From JAAFIP01 sp031390175 (GTDB taxonomy: Bacteria; Pseudomonadota; Gammaproteobacteria; Burkholderiales; Burkholderiaceae_C), in NCBI GenBank assembly GCA_031390175.1, contig JANMTF010000046.1, forward strand, positions 1 to 15,526: 15,526 nt of DNA, read 5' to 3'. Below are positions 7,127 to 14,220 of the stretch, one piece after another. Each line of letters starts with the position of its first letter. Positions within the stretch are counted from its first letter, which is position 1. Made by a program: the position numbers and the translations under genes. The notes under the pieces are model-generated. The model ran no database searches. It was not told where the DNA came from and worked only from the letters and a program-made list of their open reading frames with translations.

Positions 7127-7570
7127 ATGAGCGAATCACTGCACATCGTCTGTCCGCATTGCCACACTACCAACCGCGTTCGCGCTGACCAGTTGGGCAG
7201 TGCCCCCACCTGCGGCCAGTGCAAACAGGCGCTGTTCACCGCGCACTCGGTTGCACTGGATGAGGCAGCGTTTGACAAGCATGTGGCGCGCAGCCAAGTC
7301 CCTTTGCTGGTAGATTTTTGGGCACCTTGGTGCGGCCCGTGCCGCGCAATGGCACCCGCCTTTGAGCAGGCAGCCGCGCAACTGGAGCCGCATATGCGCC
7401 TGGCCAAGGTCGATACCGAAGCTGTGCCCAATCTGGGCGCACGTTTTGGTATTCGCAGTATTCCGACGCTGGCGCTGTTTGCCGGTGGGCGTGAGGTGGC
7501 ACGCCAAGCTGGTGCCATGGGGGCGGCAGATATTGTGCGCTGGGCCAAGGCACACCAGCCGAGTACTTAG
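7127..7570 (+). CDS. trxC: Thioredoxin 2 (TrxC) with N-terminal zinc finger
   Basis: A 147-residue cytoplasmic thiol-disulfide reductase, reduced by thioredoxin reductase. The N-terminus carries CPHC (9-12) and CGQC (29-32), the four-Cys zinc site that defines TrxC. The thioredoxin fold follows with WCGPC (68-72) in LLVDFWAPWCGPCRAMAP and the cis-Pro loop SIPT (111-114). Length matches E. coli TrxC (139). ATG at 7127 is the first in frame. It lies 60 bases after the deacetylase stop, with no obvious terminator between them. Its TAG (7568-7570) interlocks with the stop of the convergent YebC-family gene. Confidence 0.95.
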   Translation: MSESLHIVCPHCHTTNRVRADQLGSAPTCGQCKQALFTAHSVALDEAAFDKHVARSQVPLLVDFWAPWCGPCRAMAPAFEQAAAQLEPHMRLAKVDTEAVPNLGARFGIRSIPTLALFAGGREVARQAGAMGAADIVRWAKAHQPST

Positions 7571-8304
7571 CCCGCCAAGCCTACATACACGTTTTGCACA
7601 TCGTCATTGCCATCGATGGCGGCTAAAAACGCTTCGACTTCTTCTAACGCTGCAGCACTTAAATTGGCCGGATTGACCGGGTTTTTAGACTTGTAGCCTA
7701 GCTTTGCAGACAGCACGGTAAAGCCATGGGCGGGCAGGGCGCGGCTGACCAAGTCTAGCTCGGCGGGGTCAGTATAGAACAAGGTGGTGCCAGCTTTTAC
7801 CGGGTGGTCTTCGTCGCTGCTTTCAACCGCTTCCAGATCTTGCGCCCCGGCTTCGATAGCGGCGGTATCTGGATCAGCGCCGGGTGCTGCGGGTTCGGCC
7901 TCGATGAGCCCCAAGTGGTCAAAATCCCACGACACCGAGCCTGAGGCACCCAGCTGGCCTTTGCGAAACAGCACCCGCATCTCGGGGGCGGTGCGCTTGA
8001 CGTTGTCGGTCAGGCATTCGACCATCACAGCCACCTGGTGTGGGGCAAAGCCTTCGTAGATCACATGTTCAAAGCTCACGGATTCACCCGTCAGGCCCGC
8101 GCCTTTTTTGATGGCGCGGTCTAGTGTGTCTTTGGGCATGGATACTTTGCGGGCCTGCTCTACCACCAGTCGCAGGCGCGAGTTGGACGCCGGGTCGGCC
8201 CCGTTGCGCGCGGCGACCATGATGTCTTTGGCCAAACGGCCAAACAGCTTGCCTCTGGCGTTAGCTGCCAGTTCCTTGCCTTTTGCTTTCCACTGCGCGC
8301 CCAT
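7567..8304 (-). CDS. YebC/PmpR family protein, YeeN-like paralogue
   Basis: A 245-residue protein. MGAQWKAKGKELAANARGKL replaces the MAGHSKWANI start of canonical YebC. Family hallmarks follow: AARNGADPASNSRLR (31-45), MPKDTLDRAIKKG (56-68), VIYEGFAPHQVAVMVECLTD (81-100), N-R-T (101-105 region) and GSVSWDF, with NDDVQNVYVGL at the C-terminus. YebC-family proteins were described as DNA-binding regulators (PmpR), and more recently as factors that relieve ribosome stalling on difficult peptide sequences. The YeeN-like N-terminus suggests a paralogue; a canonical YebC is probably elsewhere in the genome (inference). The start is supported by AAGGAG at 8313-8318, 8 bases before ATG 8304. The stop overlaps that of trxC. 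Confidence 0.9.
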   Translation of the reverse strand: MGAQWKAKGKELAANARGKLFGRLAKDIMVAARNGADPASNSRLRLVVEQARKVSMPKDTLDRAIKKGAGLTGESVSFEHVIYEGFAPHQVAVMVECLTDNVKRTAPEMRVLFRKGQLGASGSVSWDFDHLGLIEAEPAAPGADPDTAAIEAGAQDLEAVESSDEDHPVKAGTTLFYTDPAELDLVSRALPAHGFTVLSAKLGYKSKNPVNPANLSAAALEEVEAFLAAIDGNDDVQNVYVGLAG

Positions 8305-8326
8305 GGTGCGTGCTCCTTGATGTTGT

Positions 8327-8341
8327 AGCGCGCTAGGCGCT
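8327..8341 (-). promoter_or_regulatory. Short hairpin in the leader of the YebC-family gene
   Basis: AGCGC-GCTAG-GCGCT forms a perfect 5-bp stem with a 5-base loop, starting 9 bases upstream of the Shine-Dalgarno (8313-8318). It may only be a structural accident in GC-rich sequence. The 11-mer TAGCGCGCTAG at its left side recurs at 5003-5013. Confidence 0.25.
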
Positions 8342-8368
8342 TAGTTGGGTTCTGACGTATCGGGGAGC

Positions 8369-8385
8369 CTAGGTTATACACCTAG
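8369..8385 (-). promoter_or_regulatory. Inverted repeat around a -10-like box upstream of the YebC-family gene
   Basis: CTAGGT (8369-8374), five bases, then ACCTAG (8380-8385) is a perfect inverted repeat. On the minus strand its centre reads GTATAAC, a -10-like TATAAC. This lies about 65 bases upstream of the YebC-family start and is correctly placed for its promoter. No good -35 is visible. A further palindrome, TGCTAAAATTTAGCA (8399-8413), lies just upstream. These are candidate operator sites; nothing in the sequence identifies the protein that would bind. Confidence 0.35.
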
Positions 8386-8417
8386 AATTTGCTCTTTTTG
8401 CTAAAATTTAGCACTAT

Positions 8418-8466
8418 ATATTTTATAGCTGCTCCCGCAATACTCTGTTTGTTTGCAGGTTGATTT
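8418..8466 (+). repeat. Dispersed ~45-bp repeat, copy R3
   Basis: Contains TATAGCTGCTCCCGCAATAC, then TCTGTTTGTTTGCAGGTTGAT. The first 17 core bases (from 8426) are identical to R1 and R5. It lies between the 3' end of the DUF3999 gene (8473) and the promoter region of the YebC-family gene, in the opposite orientation to both. Confidence 0.7.
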
Positions 8467-8472
8467 GCCATA

Positions 8473-9930
8473 TTATTCCACTTGCCCGGCAGACCTCCTG
8501 CCTGACTTCATCAGCGCCCAGACCATCAAACCCAAGGCAAGCACACCTGCCAACAGCACGCCCCACAGCACCAGGCTACGCGTGGGCGGTGCGTCACTGG
8601 TAGCTTGCGCCACGGCTGCAGGGCCTGCAGCCACAGCAGCGGTGCTGATATCGGCACGGGCTGCGGGTAAGGCATTTTCTTGGCCGATTTGGTAGCCAGG
8701 CATCAGGCTGACCAAGGGCAAATAAGCGCTGACGGCATCCGCCAAACCTACCGCCAAGCTAAAGGGCGCATTGCCGCTGGCTAAAAAAACCACTTGCGTT
8801 GGCTCAAACTGCGCAGCGACCTCGGGCAATGCCGCAAAGCCCGTGGTCTTTTTGTCCGCTTCAATTTTGATTTCGCGGTAGGCTACGCCACCCAGCTCCA
8901 CTGGGGGGTTACTTTGCTCTTTGCCATGGGTTGTCAAGTTGAACAGCACCGTGCTGCCGATGCTGGCCCACGCTTGGTTGCGATCGTTGCGGCCCAACAC
9001 GCGCACCGGTATCAGCACATTGCTGCCTTGCAGTTTTATTTTTAGCGCTGCCAATGGCGTGCTAAATGGCAGTGCAAAGCTCAGCTCATGAGCTTGGGTA
9101 AGTGTGGGCAGCGCAATGGCAGCGCTGACGCGCGGATTGCTGCTGGTGCTTTGCGATGTAGTGAGTGTGGCACCACGCACCGCTAGGGCGGCTGCCGCAT
9201 CGGTAGTGCCTTGCCATGTAATGCGCAGGTAATGGTCTTTCAGCTCGCTGCTGGGAAACTGCATGCGCTCGGTGCCTAGCTTGCTGGCGCTGGCATCGGT
9301 TGCATCCGCAGTGCGGTACAGCACAGTGTCCGCAACACTGCGCCAGTTTTTCAGATCTTTGCTGGCATGCACCTCAAAGGTAACGGGCTGGCCTGCCGGT
9401 AGATCTGCATCTAGCACCATAGCTACCACGGGGGATGTCACAGTGCGGGCGTCTAACAGCACGCCAATGATGTTTTTAGCTGTAGCCGCAGTGGGCGCGC
9501 TGGCGGTGTCAATGTGCACTGTGCGTTGACCTTGCTTTTCTTCAATGCGCAGTTGCATGCCGTCCATGCCCATACTGCCTGATGCGCCGAAGATGGGGTA
9601 GGCAGGCAAATTGACTTGCTGGTTTTGGGTTTGGGTTTGCGCAGCTACAGGTGCCAGTGCCATGGGCACGGGCTGGCCTTGGGCGTTGAAAATACGCACG
9701 TCGCTATAGCCCGCACTTTGCAAGCGCACCAAGGCTTGCGCAGGCAATACCAAACGCTGCAGGGGTGCGTCGCCGCCTAAAGCCAAAGGTGCGCGCAATG
9801 CATACGAAGCTGCGCTATTGGCATCTGATGCAGCCCAGGCGTTAGAGACGGTTAACGCTATGGCCATGCCGCCAGCTAGCAGCCAAGTTGTGCGCACCAT
9901 GGCTGCACGGTGGGTGTTGGATAAGTTCAT
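8473..9930 (-). CDS. DUF3999 family protein (exported, C-terminally anchored)
   Basis: A 485-residue protein with a signal peptide (TWLLAGGMAIALTVSNAWAA, cleavage likely after AWA at 33). The large periplasmic region opens with YALRAPLALGGDAPLQRLVL and VRLQSAGYSDVRIFNAQGQPVP, the N-terminal pattern of DUF3999. One C-terminal transmembrane helix (~452-474, SLVLWGVLLAGVLALGLMVW) is followed by a short basic tail. The sequence is mostly beta-rich (KDLKNWRSVADTVLYR, ELKDHYLRITWQG), suggesting carbohydrate-binding-like sandwich domains, but this is inference. Its ATG (9928-9930) overlaps the TGA of the DUF2339 gene, so translation is probably coupled. DUF3999 and DUF2339 genes often sit together, and the pair likely forms an envelope complex of unknown function. 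Confidence 0.85.
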   Translation of the reverse strand: MNLSNTHRAAMVRTTWLLAGGMAIALTVSNAWAASDANSAASYALRAPLALGGDAPLQRLVLPAQALVRLQSAGYSDVRIFNAQGQPVPMALAPVAAQTQTQNQQVNLPAYPIFGASGSMGMDGMQLRIEEKQGQRTVHIDTASAPTAATAKNIIGVLLDARTVTSPVVAMVLDADLPAGQPVTFEVHASKDLKNWRSVADTVLYRTADATDASASKLGTERMQFPSSELKDHYLRITWQGTTDAAAALAVRGATLTTSQSTSSNPRVSAAIALPTLTQAHELSFALPFSTPLAALKIKLQGSNVLIPVRVLGRNDRNQAWASIGSTVLFNLTTHGKEQSNPPVELGGVAYREIKIEADKKTTGFAALPEVAAQFEPTQVVFLASGNAPFSLAVGLADAVSAYLPLVSLMPGYQIGQENALPAARADISTAAVAAGPAAVAQATSDAPPTRSLVLWGVLLAGVLALGLMVWALMKSGRRSAGQVE

Positions 9931-12900
9931 CTTGAGGCCTCGCTGACGGGGGGTGGACGGGTTGTTTTGGCAGTTGCGCTATGGGGTGCTTTAGGCGTTG
10001 CGCCTTGCGTCGCATGTGGCGTTGCATCGCTTGCCGGGGCAACCGTTTTCGGCGGCAGAGGTGCAAAGTAGCCCACCACCAGCATCAGTACACCCACGGC
10101 GATAAACGCGATGATGCGCTCCGCCCCACCAGCGTTGGACAGGTCAATCACCAGCAGTTTGAGCACCACCACGCCCAGCAAACCAGCACCCACCAGCCAG
10201 AGTGGGCGAAGCATGCGCCGCCCGGCTGCTACCATCAAGCTCAGGGCTAGCAGCGTCCACAAAATAGCGTAGCCGGTTTGCACCACAAAGCTGTGAAAGA
10301 GCGCTGAAACGTTCCAGTGAACCCCGAAGAAATGGTGTGCCACACGCAACCACACCGTGTTGACTGCAATAAACGCCAATGCCGCTAGCGCTATCCAGGC
10401 ACGCGGGCTGTTCAGCCCAACTGCCCCCGCAGGCATGGGCACAGCGCTGGTGACGGCGCGTCGCCAAAACACCAGTGCGCCTAGCGCCAAAGCAATTGTC
10501 AAGTCTGTCGGGTTAAGCAGTGGAATGTACGGAAGCGGTGCGGTGCGGCCAGCGGACGACACCGACACCGCCAACGCACCTGCAAACACCAACACCGCCA
10601 GCGGAATGGCAGCAGACCAAAAGTAGGCAGTGGCATGCGGGTTAAGCGGCCAACTAAAACGTGCAGCAGCGGACTTTTGATTAGCCTTGCCTGCCCAAAG
10701 CGACAGCGCCATGAGCACGCCAATGCCGCTGATGAGCACTACGACGCTGGCCCATGCGGTACGCCACAAATCGCCCTTGCCAATCCAGAACCACAACACA
10801 TCTGCCAGCAGCAAGGTGATAAGCCACACACTGCCTACGTGCAGAAAGTGGTTTAGGCGTTCAAGCATGCTGCCTTTTGCAGCATGCAGATGGTCGCCAA
10901 CACGCAGCATCCAGTAATGCAAGCCGAGCACCATAGGCCAAACGATCCATGCTGGCGTGTGCAGCACGCGGCTGCCTGTCTCTAGCTGCGCCAGAAACGT
11001 TGCCAGCATCACCACCAGCGAAGCGAGGCTAGGCCAAGTAGCCACAGCCCAGTTTTTCACAATACCCAGGCGCTGCGACGCCAGCATGCTGAGCACTACC
11101 GCCAGCATACCCAGTAACTGCGCCGTGCTTTGCGCAAACACCGGCACATACGACGCGGCCATTTCTTTGGCGGGCGTACTGCGGCCGATCTCCAGCAGCA
11201 GCGCAGCGCACCACCACACAAAGCCATATACATACACGGGGCTAGGCAACTGTGCCTCCGCGCTGGCGTACACCGTAGCCCAACGCGACCCGCTGTGCGG
11301 CAGGCTTTGGCGCAGCCACCATGCAATCAACAGCGCAGGCAAGGCGATCAACATGGCACCCATGAAAGCCGGGTTGAGCAATGGCAGTGCCGAAGTATTG
11401 CCACCCACGCCGGTGATAAACGCTACCGCCGCGACGGCCTGCAGCAGCAAACCAAAAGCGCGCGGCATCCAGCGTGCTTGGCGCATACCCACCCAAAACG
11501 CAGCAGCGCCCTCTAGCGCCCACACAGCGGATGTCCACTGCGCATCCAGCGCCAGCGGCACAGCCAGCGTGGCAAAACCTACGCCTAGTGCAATAAAACA
11601 CTCGGTCAATAAACGGTAACTGTCTTGCGCACGGCGTGACAGCCATGTGGCCAGTATCAGATACACAGCACCAAAGCCCAGGGCCGAGAAAGCCGTGCCC
11701 AGTTCAAACTGCCGTGCCAGCCCCACCTGCAGCCCAAAGGCCACCAGTGGCGTGCCAAACACCAAGGTGCTGTCTACCGCATTGCCCAACTTGGTGGGGG
11801 TATTGCGTGCATACAAAATGGCAGTGGCAACGTAGATAAGCCAAAAGCCAATTAAAAATGGCTGTGTGGTGGCATATTGGTCGGGTATAAATTTAAGTGC
11901 TCCCCAGGCCGTGGCCACACCAAAGGTGGCCATAAAACCCAGTAAGTTCAACATACGCCACGAGCGCTTGTGGGCGATGTACAAAATAGCCAGGTTCAGC
12001 ACCATGTAGTAACTGAACAAACCGATATGACTACCTTGGCCTGTGGACAGCAAAATAGGCACTGCAAAGCCACCGGCAAACGCAACCATGGCCAACGCGC
12101 GGGAGTTTTGCAGTAGCGCCAACGCACAGCTTAAAGCGCACACCACCAACATCAGCCCAAACGCCATCAGCGCAGGCAACATGCCGTAGAGCTTGAAAGC
12201 GGCAAACACCGTCAGGTACATCACTGCCACGCCAGCGCCTTGCAGCGCTAAGGCAAAGCCCGGTTTGTCGCTGCGTTTTTTAAAGCCAATGGATAGCAGG
12301 GCAATGCCCACCGCGCCTATCACTGCCAAGCGCAGCTCTACTGGTAGCAGGCCAGAAGCCGCCGCATAGCGGGCTAAAAATGACAAACCAATAAACAAAA
12401 TAACCAAGCCCACGCGCACGATCGTGTTGCCGCCCATAAACCAGTCTTTCGCGGCCTTCAAAGCCAGCTGAGCAGCATTGGGCTGCGCCAGGGCTACAGG
12501 TGCTTTGGCGGCAATGCCATTGGCAGATGGGGCAGTCTGTGTTGCCAGTGAAGGCTGGGCCGCAGTGGCCGCAAGTGTGGCGTTCGCGCGAGACCTCTCG
12601 TCTTTCCAAAACGGGGCATCCTCGGCTGCCTCGCTTGCTTGCGCAGAGCTTGGCTGCACAGTCGATGCAGCGCGGGCCGCTTGGTTGCGGGCGTAGGCAG
12701 CCGCATCCACGTCGGTTGCAGGGCTGGCTGCTACTGCTTGGTTTGCCGCTAAGCCCTCTGGCGGGGTAGCAGGCGCAGCAGCGCGCTGCTGCGCTATCTT
12801 GGCCAATTCTTGCGCCACTTGCTTGGCAACCTGCGCGCGCACGTCAGCTTGGTTCTGCTGGATCTGCATGTTGATCACAAAGCGCAAAGTCAGCCCTGCA

Positions 12901-13001
12901 AAAATACCGAGAAATCCCCCGAAATAGGTAGCAAAGTCACCATGCCCCGGCCAAAACGACCCCAGGACTGCACCCCAAAAAATAGCCCAGATAATTGTCA
13001 T
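9927..13001 (-). CDS. DUF2339 family polytopic membrane protein
   Basis: A 1024-residue protein. An N-terminal membrane segment (1-45) is followed by a coiled-coil-like stretch (~46-72, QNQADVRAQVAKQVAQELAK) and an Ala/Pro-rich linker to ~185. The DUF2339 core then begins with GGNTIVRVGLVILFIGLSFL (191-210) and LALQGAGVAVMYLTVFAAFK (251-270). More than twenty hydrophobic segments follow. The last ~42 residues are an Ala/Thr/Pro-rich hydrophilic tail. The start is supported by AGGAG in TAGGAGTGCGGGATG, 6 bases before ATG 13001. It overlaps the DUF3999 gene by 4 bases (ATGA). No enzymatic residues are recognisable. DUF2339 members are described only as predicted membrane proteins. Confidence 0.88.
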   Translation of the reverse strand: MTIIWAIFWGAVLGSFWPGHGDFATYFGGFLGIFAGLTLRFVINMQIQQNQADVRAQVAKQVAQELAKIAQQRAAAPATPPEGLAANQAVAASPATDVDAAAYARNQAARAASTVQPSSAQASEAAEDAPFWKDERSRANATLAATAAQPSLATQTAPSANGIAAKAPVALAQPNAAQLALKAAKDWFMGGNTIVRVGLVILFIGLSFLARYAAASGLLPVELRLAVIGAVGIALLSIGFKKRSDKPGFALALQGAGVAVMYLTVFAAFKLYGMLPALMAFGLMLVVCALSCALALLQNSRALAMVAFAGGFAVPILLSTGQGSHIGLFSYYMVLNLAILYIAHKRSWRMLNLLGFMATFGVATAWGALKFIPDQYATTQPFLIGFWLIYVATAILYARNTPTKLGNAVDSTLVFGTPLVAFGLQVGLARQFELGTAFSALGFGAVYLILATWLSRRAQDSYRLLTECFIALGVGFATLAVPLALDAQWTSAVWALEGAAAFWVGMRQARWMPRAFGLLLQAVAAVAFITGVGGNTSALPLLNPAFMGAMLIALPALLIAWWLRQSLPHSGSRWATVYASAEAQLPSPVYVYGFVWWCAALLLEIGRSTPAKEMAASYVPVFAQSTAQLLGMLAVVLSMLASQRLGIVKNWAVATWPSLASLVVMLATFLAQLETGSRVLHTPAWIVWPMVLGLHYWMLRVGDHLHAAKGSMLERLNHFLHVGSVWLITLLLADVLWFWIGKGDLWRTAWASVVVLISGIGVLMALSLWAGKANQKSAAARFSWPLNPHATAYFWSAAIPLAVLVFAGALAVSVSSAGRTAPLPYIPLLNPTDLTIALALGALVFWRRAVTSAVPMPAGAVGLNSPRAWIALAALAFIAVNTVWLRVAHHFFGVHWNVSALFHSFVVQTGYAILWTLLALSLMVAAGRRMLRPLWLVGAGLLGVVVLKLLVIDLSNAGGAERIIAFIAVGVLMLVVGYFAPLPPKTVAPASDATPHATQGATPKAPHSATAKTTRPPPVSEASR

Positions 13002-13191
13002 CCCGCACTCCTAGTTATCTTTATTAGATCGGGTCACACCCTTTAGCTGCTGATATTACATGAGCTGCGGTGTGCGAAATAGCCAGTACGTCCCGCTGAA
13101 TGGATAAATTTCACCAAAATTTCCATGAGTTCAAAACCGTGGCGGCGCATTTTGTGCTTGAGTTTTCCGTGCTCAACAGTTTCAAATCGCT

Positions 13192-13243
13192 GCTATTTTA
13201 ATAGCTTCTTCCGCATCATTCTATTGGCCTACAGGCTGATATG
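13192..13243 (+). repeat. Dispersed ~45-bp repeat, copy R4
   Basis: Reads TATTTTAATAGCTTCTTCCG, then CATCATTCTATTGGCCTACAGGCTGAT. It matches the R5 layout with several substitutions (CTTCTT for CTGCTC) and shares TATTGG with R1 and CTACAG with R5. It lies in the 265-base spacer between the methyltransferase stop (13267) and the DUF2339 start. Its left end, GCTATTTTAATAGC (13193-13206), is a short inverted repeat. Nothing else in this spacer resembles a gene. Confidence 0.65.
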
Positions 13244-13266
13244 CATCTTGAAATGGCGTGTGGCTA

Positions 13267-14208
13267 TCACGCCTTGCGGGCGCTGACCAGGTAGTAGCCA
13301 AAGCGGGGTCGCCACAAGCCCACCAGCAGCGAGCAGTAGCTGGCCAGGATGTGCCGCCAGCGCCAGCCCACCAAGCGGCCTTTGCTGCGCCACAGAGCAG
13401 CTAAGGTAAACCGCGTGGCAAAAATGGGGATGTGGAAAGCACTGGGGGCGATGTTCCAGCCGATTTCTTCAAAGCGAATGTCGATAAAGCCGCTACGGTC
13501 TAGCTGGAGCCGAAGTGCGCTGCATTCGGCCAGCTCGGTAAGCGCCCAGTTGCGGCACATGCTGCGGTACGCTATAGCCACGGGCGTGCAAATAGCTTTG
13601 TCGTCCCGCAGCATGGCGTCGGCTATCACCAAACGCCCACCGCTTTTCAGCAAACGAGCGGCTTCGTGCAGCAGGGCTTGTTTGCCTGCGCCTGGGCAAT
13701 GGCAATCGCTCTCTAAGGCATACACGCCATCGTACTGCTGGCTGGTAAGGCCGGTGGCAAGGTAGTCTGTGCAGTGAAACTGCACGCTCTGGGCTGGCAT
13801 GCGGTTGTCGCCAATCCAATGCGCATTGAGCGCCATGCCTTGCGTAATTTGCTCGGGCACGCAAGTGACGGCGTCGATGTGCGAGCCCGGCAGATGGCTG
13901 GCCAAATGCCTGGCGGTAGCTCCTGCGCCGCAGCCTAGGTCAGCAACCAAGGCGGTGTGTGCTGGCAACTGCAGCCGCTGGAGCACCTCATGGCTCATGC
14001 GCTCCAGCATCGGCTCGCGTTTAAAGGGGTTCATACCCCAAGCGCAGTAGCCAAAGTGCATGGTGAGGTTGCTGCTCCAGGCTACGTAATCGCTGGCCAC
14101 TTCGCGGTAGTAGTCGCGCAAATTATGCGTGCTGCTTTGATCTTGCCTGAGCTTGTCTAAAGAGGTTGGACCTGATGCGTTGGGAAGGGCGATAGTGGTG
14201 TTTTGCAT
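13267..14208 (-). CDS. Class I SAM-dependent methyltransferase (sterol/cyclopropane-synthase-like group)
   Basis: A 313-residue protein transferring a methyl group from S-adenosylmethionine. HFGYCAWGMNPFKREPMLER (51-70) precedes motif I ADLGCGAGATARHLA (89-103). YALESDCHCPGAGKQALLHE (163-182), then AARLLKSGGRLVIADAM, supplies the motif-III-like and post-motif strands. The overall order resembles sterol C24-methyltransferases, tocopherol methyltransferases and related small-molecule C- or O-methyltransferases; the substrate is unknown. The C-terminal third contains a hydrophobic and basic stretch (RFTLAALWRSKGRLVGWRWR), perhaps membrane-associating. AAAGGGGGCC (14211-14220), in the 12-base gap after the SDR stop, is the Shine-Dalgarno, so the gene is an operon partner of the SDR. 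Confidence 0.85.
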   Translation of the reverse strand: MQNTTIALPNASGPTSLDKLRQDQSSTHNLRDYYREVASDYVAWSSNLTMHFGYCAWGMNPFKREPMLERMSHEVLQRLQLPAHTALVADLGCGAGATARHLASHLPGSHIDAVTCVPEQITQGMALNAHWIGDNRMPAQSVQFHCTDYLATGLTSQQYDGVYALESDCHCPGAGKQALLHEAARLLKSGGRLVIADAMLRDDKAICTPVAIAYRSMCRNWALTELAECSALRLQLDRSGFIDIRFEEIGWNIAPSAFHIPIFATRFTLAALWRSKGRLVGWRWRHILASYCSLLVGLWRPRFGYYLVSARKA

Positions 14209-14220
14209 ACGGCCCCCTTT

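Noticed and set aside
10957..11619. 220-codon plus-strand frame opposite the DUF2339 gene, and a similar one at 3629-4291
   Set aside because: Both are antisense to well supported genes, without recognisable domains or ribosome binding sites.
13053..13058. TAATAT -10-like hexamer upstream of the DUF2339 gene (minus strand)
   Set aside because: No acceptable -35 at 16-18 bases; one hexamer in AT-rich spacer is weak evidence.
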